A DNA stretch of 15,907 nucleotides from an uncultured Eubacteriales bacterium (lineage in GTDB: Bacteria > Bacillota > Clostridia > Lachnospirales > Anaerotignaceae). This document shows, piece after piece, positions 6,442 through 13,584 of the stretch; the first letter of the stretch is position 1, and each line of letters begins with the position of its first letter. The stretch is taken from assembly GCA_900548595.1 (NCBI GenBank), contig URLB01000039.1, positions 1 through 15,907 on the forward strand. The letters run 5' to 3'. The notes beneath the pieces are model-generated. The model did not search any database, was not told where the DNA came from, and saw nothing but the letters and a program-made list of their open reading frames with translations. Made by a program: the position numbers and the translations under genes.

Positions 6442-7260
6442 TTATTTATTTTCACTCAATGTATATATATCTGTTCTTCTCTGTTTAAGAAGCGGAAGCT
6501 GTTCCCTTACAGACTCGACTTTTTCAAAATCAATATCGGTTATCAGCACATCTTCTTCATATCCTAATTGACTTATGACACTTCCCCAAGGGTCTGTTAT
6601 AATACTGTGTCCCCATGATTGATAAGAAGCGCTTTCATCTCTGCACGGGGCTGTGCCGACAGCATATATCTGGTTATTTACAGCCTGAGACCTAAACAAA
6701 AGTTCCCAATGTGCAGGACCTGTAGTCATATTAAACGCCGCAGGAACAAAAATCGCTTTTGCACCTCTCAATGCCATAAGACGAGACAATTCGGGAAATC
6801 TGAAGTCATAGCAGATACATAGACCGAACGTTCCGAATTCTGTTTCAAACGTAGTTACTTCATCTCCCGCTGTCAGTGTATCAGATTCTTTAAAGCGTTG
6901 TCCGCCCTTTACATCGATATCAAATAAATGCACTTTTCTATGCTTTGCTATCTGCTTTCCACTTCTGTCGAATACATAGGCCGTATTATATACTTTACCG
7001 TTATCATCAATTTCCGGCATAGTTCCGGCAGACAAATAAATTTTATACTTTGCCGCCAAGTCAGAGCAAAGTTTCCACATTTCTCCATCATCTTTTTCGG
7101 CATATATAGGAAAATTATCTACATGATACGGACAGCAAAACATTTCCGGAAGCGCAATAAAATCAGCATTTTCAGCCGCATCAGCTATTTTAAGCTTTAT
7201 ATAATCGGCTGTCTCTTTTTTATTTGCAAACACCGGCATTTGTATTTGTGCTATTTTCAT
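6442..7260 (-). CDS. Nit2-like omega-amidase, carbon-nitrogen hydrolase family
   Basis: A 272-residue nitrilase-superfamily enzyme with the full Glu-Lys-Cys triad: Glu39 in ALPEMF, Lys109 in KHRKVHLFD and Cys150 in LCICYDFRFPE. The segments VKGGQRFKESDTLTAGDE and DFRFPELSR, and the length, match the Nit2/omega-amidase branch. These enzymes hydrolyse alpha-ketoglutaramate or alpha-ketosuccinamate, by-products of glutamine and asparagine transaminases, to the keto acid and ammonia, and serve as metabolite repair. Exact substrate preference cannot be read from sequence. The ATG overlaps the TGA of the MATE gene in ATGA, with GGAGG about 10 bases upstream, so it is translationally coupled as the last gene of the VTT-MATE-amidase operon. 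A terminator follows. Confidence 0.88.
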   Translation of the reverse strand: MKIAQIQMPVFANKKETADYIKLKIADAAENADFIALPEMFCCPYHVDNFPIYAEKDDGEMWKLCSDLAAKYKIYLSAGTMPEIDDNGKVYNTAYVFDRSGKQIAKHRKVHLFDIDVKGGQRFKESDTLTAGDEVTTFETEFGTFGLCICYDFRFPELSRLMALRGAKAIFVPAAFNMTTGPAHWELLFRSQAVNNQIYAVGTAPCRDESASYQSWGHSIITDPWGSVISQLGYEEDVLITDIDFEKVESVREQLPLLKQRRTDIYTLSENK

Positions 7261-8645
7261 ACTGTGCCTACCTCCGAATTATTATTACTTTTCTCCATTT
7301 TATTAATTGTTTTCCTGAAACTTTTTGTAAACAATATCGCTGTTGTAAGTACTGCTATAGCGTCGGCAAACGGTTCAGCCATATATACAGCCATCGCTTT
7401 GTTTTCAAAAAACATAGGAAGTATGTATATAAGTGGGATTAAAAGCAGTATCTTTCTCAGTATTGCCAAAAATAAAGACGTTTTTGCATTTCCTATGGCA
7501 ATAAATGTCTGCTGACATGCTATCTGTATCCCGAAAATCCCCGATACCGCAAAATATATCCTCATTGCCCATGAACCATATTCAACCAAATTGGGGTTCG
7601 AATTGAACATCATTACAAATTTATCCGGCATAAGCATTATGAGAATCCAAAGAATCATTGAGTACGCAAGACATACTTTTAAAAGCAAGCTGAAAGATTC
7701 TTTTACTCTTTTCGGATTTCCCGCTCCGTAGTTATAGCTCGTTATCGGCTGTGCTCCCTGTGTAAGTCCCTGAAGAGGGAGCATAGAAAACTGCATTACC
7801 GTTGCCAAAACAGTCATAGCTCCGACAGCCAAGTCTCCGCCGTACTTAAGCAAAGAAGAGTTAAAGCATACGTTTATAACACTTTCCGTAGCCTGCATAA
7901 TAAACGGAGATACGCCAAGTCCTATACATGGCGCAAGTACCTTAAAATCTATTCTGAAGTATTTTTTCTTAAGTTTTATGCCTGTCTTTTTACCCGAAAG
8001 GAAAGACACTACCCAAACAGCCGAAACAGCCTGGGAGATTATTGTTGCCAACGCTGCGCCTTTAACGCCGAGATCAAAAACAAATATTAAAATAGGGTCG
8101 AGTATTATATTCAATACCGCTCCAATAACAACCGACATCATACTTACTTTTGTAAAGCCCTGGCATGTTATAAACATATTCATTCCAAGCGCCAACTGTA
8201 CAAATATCGTTCCCAATACATATATTCTCATATAATCCATGGCAAAGCCTATTGTATTTGCACTTGCTCCGAATACCATAAGCAGCCTTTCCCCGAAAAT
8301 AAGAAACGTAGCTGTCAGTATTATACTTATTGCTATTAAAAATATAAGACAGTTTCCCATAATCTTTTCTGCCTTATCATATTCTTTTTTACCCATGCAT
8401 ATAGAAACCTGCGGAGCTCCGCCCATTCCCACAAGGCATGCAAATGCGGAAACCAACATTATTACAGGCATACATACACCGACTCCTGTTAATGCAAGGC
8501 TTCCTACCTCAGCCATATGCCCGATATAAACTCTGTCTACCATGTTGTAAAGCAAGTTTACCAATTGGGCTACTACAGACGGCACGGCAAGTTTAAACAG
8601 GAGTTTGCTTATTTTCTCCGTACCTAAAAACTCTTTGTTATCCAA
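7257..8645 (-). CDS. MATE-family multidrug/sodium antiporter
   Basis: A 462-residue, about 12-helix transporter of the MATE family (MepA/DinF-like), which exports cationic drugs or metabolites in exchange for Na+ or H+. Family marks: FKLAVPSVVAQLVNLLYNMV at the start, with VDRVYIGH following, the Gly-rich VGMGGAP turn, and the second-half signature GAQPITSYNYGAGNPKRVKE. The two-fold repeat is visible (helices 1-6 to about residue 215, 7-12 after). The start is a TTG at 8645-8643, about 8 bases after GGGGAG; an ATG five bases upstream is out of frame and leads to a stop after eight codons. The gap to the upstream VTT gene is 16 bases. The substrate is unknown, and the operon partners do not resolve it. 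Confidence 0.92.
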   Translation of the reverse strand: MDNKEFLGTEKISKLLFKLAVPSVVAQLVNLLYNMVDRVYIGHMAEVGSLALTGVGVCMPVIMLVSAFACLVGMGGAPQVSICMGKKEYDKAEKIMGNCLIFLIAISIILTATFLIFGERLLMVFGASANTIGFAMDYMRIYVLGTIFVQLALGMNMFITCQGFTKVSMMSVVIGAVLNIILDPILIFVFDLGVKGAALATIISQAVSAVWVVSFLSGKKTGIKLKKKYFRIDFKVLAPCIGLGVSPFIMQATESVINVCFNSSLLKYGGDLAVGAMTVLATVMQFSMLPLQGLTQGAQPITSYNYGAGNPKRVKESFSLLLKVCLAYSMILWILIMLMPDKFVMMFNSNPNLVEYGSWAMRIYFAVSGIFGIQIACQQTFIAIGNAKTSLFLAILRKILLLIPLIYILPMFFENKAMAVYMAEPFADAIAVLTTAILFTKSFRKTINKMEKSNNNSEVGTV

Positions 8646-8661
8646 AACATTTCTCCCCAGT

Positions 8662-9318
8662 CTATTTCTTCAATAATCTTTTTTTAGAATAAATATATGC
8701 GCTTACAATAACTGTAACCTCGACGGCAACCGCTATCCAAAATGCAGGCGATGCTACGTCCAGTTCCTTTCCGAATATTGTAACGCATACCATGCCGGGC
8801 GCTACTGCAATAAAGCTGCTGATTAGATACTTAAGATAAGGCATTTTTAAAAATCCGAACATTATACCCAAAACTTCCGTTGAAAGTCCGAGGGCATGCA
8901 GTATATATGAAACAAGGAACGAGTTGGTTTCACATTTATCAAAATATTTTTTTATCTTCGGATGCTTGTCTATTTTCAGTGCAAACCCATCGCTTTTGGT
9001 ATTATATCCCATAATATAGGAAATTGTAAGGCAAATTACCGTACCTGCGGAGTTTATTAACAGCGCCTGCGGAAGGCTAAATATAAATCCTGTAACGGCT
9101 ACAAGAAAGCTGTAATAAATAATTACCGTAACGCTTTTAAGCGCATATAAAAATAGGATAATCACAACTGCCTGAGCTTTATTGTTTATAATATAATTAT
9201 ATACGCTCTCAAAAGTCCAATGATTAACAACGGCAACAATGACCAGAGTTACCATGCATACCAGTATAATAAAAACAGGTAAATAATTTTTGATGGTTTT
9301 TTTAAGCTTTGTATTCAT
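8662..9318 (-). CDS. TVP38/TMEM64-like (VTT domain) membrane protein
   Basis: A 218-residue membrane protein with about six helices: an N-terminal anchor (13-31), a hydrophobic block 50-80, a pair around 83-104, a loop rich in Lys (113-128), and helices 132-156, 163-182 and 190-210. The loop-helix arrangement and GIMFGFLKMPYLKYLISS near 151-168 resemble the TVP38/TMEM64 (DedA-superfamily) proteins. Some of these move lipids such as undecaprenyl phosphate across the membrane. The usual Arg and Pro of the conserved membrane-entering motif are not obvious (VSYILHALGLSTEVLG instead), so it is a divergent member and its lipid role is unproven. The ATG at 9318 follows an AGAGG site. It is the first gene of the operon with the MATE and amidase genes. 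Confidence 0.65.
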   Translation of the reverse strand: MNTKLKKTIKNYLPVFIILVCMVTLVIVAVVNHWTFESVYNYIINNKAQAVVIILFLYALKSVTVIIYYSFLVAVTGFIFSLPQALLINSAGTVICLTISYIMGYNTKSDGFALKIDKHPKIKKYFDKCETNSFLVSYILHALGLSTEVLGIMFGFLKMPYLKYLISSFIAVAPGMVCVTIFGKELDVASPAFWIAVAVEVTVIVSAYIYSKKRLLKK

Positions 9319-9353
9319 AAAACAATGCCTCTTTTTATTAATTTAATACATAA

Positions 9354-9381
9354 AACGCGCATTGAATAATCAATACGCGTT
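9354..9381 (-). terminator. Hairpin, probable terminator after the Cys-rich protein gene
   Basis: On the minus strand a 12-bp stem (9381-9370 with 9365-9354, one G-U pair, GC-rich CGCG base) with a 4-base loop is followed by TTATG; counting the two pairing Ts at the stem base, the T run is only four. It fits the end of the Nudix/Cys-rich operon, but termination may be partial, with read-through into the VTT operon. Confidence 0.55.
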
Positions 9382-9426
9382 CGGATTTTTAATGTTATTC
9401 CTTTCCGAAATCAACAGCGGTAAATA

Positions 9427-9454
9427 ATTTTACCCACATAAAAAGACTTTTCAA
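9427..9454 (-). promoter_or_regulatory. Candidate promoter of the VTT-MATE-amidase operon
   Basis: Minus-strand TTGAAA (9454-9449) and TAAAAT (9432-9427) are 16 bases apart, just past the stop of the Cys-rich protein gene. Transcription from here would cross the hairpin at 9354-9381, which would then act as a leader structure. This is weaker than the other promoters called in this window. Confidence 0.3.
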
Positions 9455-9460
9455 ACAACA

Positions 9461-9751
9461 TCAGTTATTGAAAGGCTCTACTTTAACGCTTTTATCAACG
9501 TCTTCGTCTGTGCAGCAACATTCGTCTCCACAACAGCATTCATCATCTTCGTCGTCCCATTCATCGTCCCAATCGTCATAACATTCTTCATCGCATCTCT
9601 TCTTGATAAGGTAAACTATACCAGCAACAAGCAACGCTATTATGACTGAACCTGCAATTACAAGACCTACAAGCTTATTTCTGTTTTCTTTCTCTTTAAG
9701 TCCTGCAATGTATGCTTTCAATTCGGCATTTGTTTCGGTAAGATTTTTCAT
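9461..9751 (-). CDS. Small membrane protein with Asp/Glu/Cys-rich tail
   Basis: A 96-residue protein of no family I can name. Order of parts: a short charged helix-prone N-terminus (1-26, with LKAYIAGLKEKENRN), one transmembrane helix (about 27-49) followed by KKR, then a tail (53-86) in which 20 of 33 residues from 54 on are Asp or Glu. The tail has eight cysteines: 53, 57, and two triplets CCC at 72-74 and 78-80, plus two Trp. Lys/Arg right after the helix and none before suggests the tail faces the cytoplasm. Clustered Cys and acidic residues could bind metal ions, but that is inference. The gene has a GGGAG site, starts 21 bases after the Nudix stop and shares its promoter. Coding by ribosome binding site, spacing and sensible topology is convincing. 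Confidence 0.75.
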   Translation of the reverse strand: MKNLTETNAELKAYIAGLKEKENRNKLVGLVIAGSVIIALLVAGIVYLIKKRCDEECYDDWDDEWDDEDDECCCGDECCCTDEDVDKSVKVEPFNN

Positions 9752-9772
9752 GTTAAAACTCCCTTCATATAA

Positions 9773-10243
9773 TTAATTATTGTATCCTTTTAGAATTACA
9801 TTTCTCGGCGTTATGCCTTCAGCTTTTTTCATATCTGCATATTCGAGAAACGCTCTTTTAAGCATTTGTCTCTCGTCGTTAAACTTAAGCAGATGGTATG
9901 CCTCATGGAACTTATAAAAACCTGCGTCCGCAAAAAACTCCTCGCTCTGCGGCTTACAGTAAAAAGAGTCTGCTGACATAAGATACCAGTGAACAGATTT
10001 GTTTACCATGTCATCGTTACCGCGAAAAACATACTGCGTCTTTCCGATATATTTTATAACATGTCCATGTGCGCCTGACTCCTCACAAACCTCTCTTAAT
10101 GCGGTTTCCTTGAAAGTTTCTCCTTCTTCTACAGTACCTTTCGGCAACACCCAGCCCATATAGCGTCCGTTTTGATTCTTATAAAGCAGAAGAATTTTCC
10201 ACCTGCAGATCACAACGCCACCGCAACTGACTGCTTCTATCAC
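9773..10243 (-). CDS. Nudix hydrolase
   Basis: A 156-residue Nudix-family pyrophosphohydrolase. The Nudix box G-x5-E-x7-R-E-x2-E-E-x-G is complete: Gly36, Glu42, Arg50, Glu51, Glu54, Glu55 and Gly57 in GTVEEGETFKETALREVCEE and onward. The YMGWVLPKG lead-in resembles Ap4A hydrolase and RppH-like members more than MutT. The substrate (a dinucleoside polyphosphate, a nucleoside triphosphate or an inositol-type phosphate) cannot be fixed from sequence. The protein is cytosolic. The start is a GTG at 10243-10241, seven bases after GGAGG. It has its own strong promoter and is followed 21 bases later by the Cys-rich membrane protein gene, so the two form a small operon. Confidence 0.92.
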   Translation of the reverse strand: MIEAVSCGGVVICRWKILLLYKNQNGRYMGWVLPKGTVEEGETFKETALREVCEESGAHGHVIKYIGKTQYVFRGNDDMVNKSVHWYLMSADSFYCKPQSEEFFADAGFYKFHEAYHLLKFNDERQMLKRAFLEYADMKKAEGITPRNVILKGYNN

Positions 10244-10288
10244 CTAATTACCTCCGTACAGTTTATAGTGTATCTGTCAATTGTTAAT

Positions 10289-10317
10289 AGTATACCGCTT
10301 TTTTTAATTCATTTCAA
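10289..10317 (-). promoter_or_regulatory. Sigma-A-like promoter of the Nudix operon
   Basis: Minus-strand TTGAAA (10317-10312) and TATACT (10294-10289) are separated by exactly 17 bases. The predicted start is near 10282, about 39 bases before the GTG of the Nudix gene. It lies between the terminator of the PBP operon and this gene, as expected for an independent unit. Confidence 0.75.
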
Positions 10318-10370
10318 CATATAGACAGAATTTTAATGAACCTCACATCTACATTACTTTTGATTACATT

Positions 10371-10407
10371 AAAAAAAGGAATAAATCACAACTAAATGAT
10401 ATATTCC
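10371..10407 (-). terminator. Terminator of the U32-SEDS-PBP operon
   Basis: On the minus strand GGAATATATCA (10407-10397) pairs with TGATTTATTCC (10388-10378) through 11 positions with one T-T mismatch, an 8-base loop and a run of seven T. The stem begins three bases after the PBP stop codon. Confidence 0.85.
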
Positions 10408-10409
10408 CT

Positions 10410-12158
10410 CTACTTATCGACAATTTCAAGTTTATGTCCTTGTTCGTCATTATATTCATCGGGAACGGCTTCATCGCCGTTCCCTTCATTTGTAGTATTA
10501 TTTTCTTGTGTACTGTTTCCTTCCGGCAGATTTTCCGAAGTATCTTGTTTGTCATCGGGATTTTCCGGGTTTATTTCCGGATTCGGTTCAGTATTTGTTT
10601 CCGGATTTTGGTTGATTGTATCGCTGCCTATAACGTAATCATCTTCAGGCTCGACAACATCTTCAACTATCTCGGTTTCACTGTTCAAGTCGTCACCGTT
10701 ATTATCTTCAGGCTCCGCAGGAGGAGTATATGTATAGTTATTATCGCTGATACTTTCTCCGTTATTTTTATCCAGTACAGCCTGCATAAGTTTTGCACCT
10801 ATGGGCGTCGCCCTTGCCGATCCGCTCACATTTTCCAGTACAACCGCAACTGCTACCTGAGGATTGTCATCGGTCGCAAATCCTACAAACCAGCTATGGT
10901 CATATTCTCCTGAGTTTTCAGCCGTTCCGGTTTTTCCCGCAGCCTGATATCCTCTCAGTTTAGCAGCTGTTCCCGTACCTCTGTTTATAACCTCTGTAAG
11001 CATTTCGGTAAGTCTGTCCGCTTCGGCAGGAGTCATTACAGTATCAAGGACTTTCGGAACTGTAGTAGTCCTTGTTTCTCCTTCACCGTTTGATATTTTC
11101 TCTATCATGTACGGTTGCATCATAACTCCATCGTTTGCAACAGATGAAATAAGCATAGCCATATATAACGGTGTAACCAATGTTTTTCCCTGTCCTATAG
11201 AAGTCTCCGCAAGCTCGCTGGAACTTGACAATCTTGTTAATGAAACTATTGTGTCCGATAAAGGCAAATCGAAAGTTATATCAGAATTCATATGAAGAGC
11301 GTCTGCTGTCTCACGCAGTTTGGCCGAGCCTACTTCCATGCCAAGTGATGAGAAAAGACAGTTACAGGAATATGCCATTCCGTCGTCAATTGAAATAACT
11401 CCATGTACCTTAGAGTTAAAGCAATGTATTATTTTATCTCCGAAGTCAACCTCCCCTTCGCATTTGAATACGAAGTTATCTAAATCACTCATATTTCTCA
11501 TGGCAGTTAAAGCCGTTACGATTTTAAAAGTTGATCCCGGAGGATAAAGACCCTGTGTAGCCCTGTTCAGCATGGGACTATCCTCATTAGTTGAAAGTTC
11601 TCCCCAATCTTCTCTGACAGTATTTGGGTCAAATGAAGGAGTAGACGCCATGGCTATTACCCTTCCGGTTGTAGGATCCATAACAACCACAGCTCCTTTA
11701 TTGTTTCCGAGCAAATCATACGCAAGCTTCTGTATATCCATATCTACAGTCAGATATACATCATCTCCTGTCAGTTCGTTATCCCTAAACAGTTTTTTTA
11801 CTCTCTGACTTACTTCATTATTAAGACCGAGCAGATTGAAATTTTCAACTGCCTCTATTCCTGCCGCTCCCGAGCCGGTATAACCTGTTATATGCGCCGC
11901 CGCTTCACCGTAAGGATATGTTCTTTCATATCCATCTCCGTTTTTTACGCTTTCCGCCATAACATTACCGTTGGAATCGTATATAGTGCCTCTTTTAAAA
12001 TCCTCGTTGCCGTAACCCAGTCTTGCGTTATAACTGTTTGAAGCTATAGACTGCCTGTCATGCGCAACAAGTTTAAACATTGTTCCCAGCAAAAGGAAAA
12101 ACAGAGCTACAAGTATCCAAAACACACGTTTCATGCTCTTTTTCATACCGTTGTGCAT
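10410..12158 (-). CDS. Class B penicillin-binding protein (PbpA/FtsI-like transpeptidase)
   Basis: A 582-residue monofunctional peptidoglycan transpeptidase. Order: a cytoplasmic Lys/Arg-rich start, a membrane anchor (12-31), a short PBP-dimer domain (55-130, with RGTIYDSNGNVMAES and HITGYTGSGAAGIEAVEN), then the transpeptidase domain with all three active-site motifs: Ser209-Thr-Phe-Lys212 (PPGSTFKIV), Ser264-Cys-Asn266 and Lys409-Thr-Gly411 (AAGKTGTAEN). The short dimer domain is like actinobacterial PbpA. A C-terminal extension from about 466 to 582 is acidic, rich in Asn, Glu, Pro and Asp, low in complexity, and presumably disordered outside the cell. The SEDS gene lies 21 bases upstream and should encode its polymerase partner. 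The ATG at 12158 follows GGGGTG by about 5 bases. Division, elongation or sporulation role cannot be told. Confidence 0.93.
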   Translation of the reverse strand: MHNGMKKSMKRVFWILVALFFLLLGTMFKLVAHDRQSIASNSYNARLGYGNEDFKRGTIYDSNGNVMAESVKNGDGYERTYPYGEAAAHITGYTGSGAAGIEAVENFNLLGLNNEVSQRVKKLFRDNELTGDDVYLTVDMDIQKLAYDLLGNNKGAVVVMDPTTGRVIAMASTPSFDPNTVREDWGELSTNEDSPMLNRATQGLYPPGSTFKIVTALTAMRNMSDLDNFVFKCEGEVDFGDKIIHCFNSKVHGVISIDDGMAYSCNCLFSSLGMEVGSAKLRETADALHMNSDITFDLPLSDTIVSLTRLSSSSELAETSIGQGKTLVTPLYMAMLISSVANDGVMMQPYMIEKISNGEGETRTTTVPKVLDTVMTPAEADRLTEMLTEVINRGTGTAAKLRGYQAAGKTGTAENSGEYDHSWFVGFATDDNPQVAVAVVLENVSGSARATPIGAKLMQAVLDKNNGESISDNNYTYTPPAEPEDNNGDDLNSETEIVEDVVEPEDDYVIGSDTINQNPETNTEPNPEINPENPDDKQDTSENLPEGNSTQENNTTNEGNGDEAVPDEYNDEQGHKLEIVDK

Positions 12159-12179
12159 ATTATCACCCCGACAAATTTA

Positions 12180-13577
12180 TTATGCTTTTTTCTTAAAAAA
12201 TCCGAATACAGACAGTTTATTTTCAAAGTTTTCCTCTTCTTCCTCTTCACATTTTATCCTCTCTGCCGGAGTACCGTTTGCCCATTGCAAAAGTCCCATT
12301 AACGCTACGCTGACGAGAACCGAGCTTCCACCGTAGCTGACAAACGGAAGCGTTACCCCTGTAAGAGGTATAAGTTTTGTTACTCCGCCGAGTATTAAAA
12401 ACGTCTGGAATGAAAACATTATTACTATACCGGCTGAAAGTATACTGTAAAATCTTCTTTTTGCCCTAACGGCTATAAACATACCTCTCAAAAACAAAAG
12501 CATATATATACACACCATGCCCATGCCGAACAAAGTTCCCATTTCTTCGCAAATAGCCGAAAAAATGAAATCCCTCTCTACTACAGGTATTTTACCCGGC
12601 ATACCTCTTGTCAATCCGCTTCCGAGAAATCCCCACGTAGTTATAGCAAACAAAGACTGCGTTATTTGGTACCCTGTGTTTCCTGCGTCTGTCCACGGGT
12701 CCAGCCATGTAAACACACGCACTCTTACATGTCCGAACAAATTATACGCTATGATTGAGGCTAAAGCCATAGCTCCAAAACCTGCCGCCAATAGCAAAAA
12801 ATTACTAGTAGTAATATAGAGCAAAAGCATGTATGTAACAAAAAATATTAATGCTCCTCCCAAGTCCTTTTGCAAAACAAGACAAAGGACTATAAATGCC
12901 GAAAATCCCGATACAATACAAAGCTTTTTAAAATCCAGTGGTTTTCTGAAAACACACGCTATATACAGCAGAAAAAGAAATTTTACAATCTCTGAAGGCT
13001 GGAAGCCTATTCCTTTTATTTTTATCCAGTTAAGAGAGCCGTTTTCTTCATCACCGAGTATAAACGGCATTAATATAAGCGCCAACGAAAGGCAAAAATA
13101 GAAAGCCTGAAATTTTTCCAGTTTCGGCAAAATTTTAAGCATCGGCGGTATGAGCATAATAAGAGCTGCGCTCACAGTCATCCATATAAGCTGTTTTCCT
13201 GCCAATGTTGGATTAAGCCTTTGGAGCATTATAAGTCCGGCGTCCATTAAAAAATACATACAGTTCCATATAAGCGGACATCCATGCTTATATATTTTTC
13301 TTAATAAATGATAAGAAACAAATATGTATATAAGCGCGGCAATCCCCGATACAGCAACGTTTATATTTATTGTTTTTGCTTCCCTGTCCCATATAAGTAT
13401 TGAATAAGCCGTAATGTGCATAAGTATTATCATGCTTCGCTGTATTGAAACGGCTTTAGGCAGTCTTCTCGGATCTCCCTTTCTTTCATCAACTACATAT
13501 ATAAGTCCCTGGAATATAAAAACGGCTATATATATAATAAATAAGTATCTGCTTATTAATATTAAAAAATCAAACAT
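12180..13577 (-). CDS. FtsW/RodA/SpoVE-family peptidoglycan glycosyltransferase (SEDS)
   Basis: A 465-residue polytopic SEDS protein that polymerises lipid II into glycan strands together with a class B PBP, here encoded 21 bases downstream. Core signatures: GIGFQPSEIVKF (189-200), QKDLGGAL (236-243), VERDFIFSAICEEMG with the conserved catalytic Asp336, and LPFVSYGGSS (410-419). Before the core there is an extension of about 100 residues with roughly three additional helices (3-29, 47-63, 72-92), making it longer than E. coli RodA. A basic/acidic C-terminal tail has six consecutive Glu (444-449). The ATG at 13577, seven bases after the stop of the U32 gene, is preferred; a TTG at 13592 lies directly against the GGAG site with no spacing. 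The ATG has a rather distant site (about 15 bases), so coupling to the gene before it is likely. Confidence 0.93.
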   Translation of the reverse strand: MFDFLILISRYLFIIYIAVFIFQGLIYVVDERKGDPRRLPKAVSIQRSMIILMHITAYSILIWDREAKTININVAVSGIAALIYIFVSYHLLRKIYKHGCPLIWNCMYFLMDAGLIMLQRLNPTLAGKQLIWMTVSAALIMLIPPMLKILPKLEKFQAFYFCLSLALILMPFILGDEENGSLNWIKIKGIGFQPSEIVKFLFLLYIACVFRKPLDFKKLCIVSGFSAFIVLCLVLQKDLGGALIFFVTYMLLLYITTSNFLLLAAGFGAMALASIIAYNLFGHVRVRVFTWLDPWTDAGNTGYQITQSLFAITTWGFLGSGLTRGMPGKIPVVERDFIFSAICEEMGTLFGMGMVCIYMLLFLRGMFIAVRAKRRFYSILSAGIVIMFSFQTFLILGGVTKLIPLTGVTLPFVSYGGSSVLVSVALMGLLQWANGTPAERIKCEEEEEENFENKLSVFGFFKKKA

Positions 13578-13584
13578 TGAGCTT

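Noticed and set aside
6264..6455. A 63-codon minus-strand open frame after the amidase gene
   Set aside because: It runs through the amidase terminator, has no ribosome binding site, and overlaps the amidase end. The composition is that of noncoding AT-rich DNA.
8624..8650. An eight-codon reading frame from the ATG at 8650, overlapping the MATE start
   Set aside because: The GGGGAG site is only two or three bases from this ATG but well spaced for the in-frame TTG at 8645. It most likely is chance, not a leader peptide.
9495..9600. Repeated CATCGTCC/TTCGTC-like units resembling a short tandem repeat or CRISPR
   Set aside because: They follow the codon period of Asp/Glu/Cys-rich coding sequence and have no uniform repeat-spacer pattern.
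10252..10280. Perfect TTGACA at 10280-10275 as the Nudix -35 box
   Set aside because: No -10 box lies 16-18 bases downstream; a TATAAA comes only seven bases after it. The TTGAAA-17-TATACT pair upstream fits much better.
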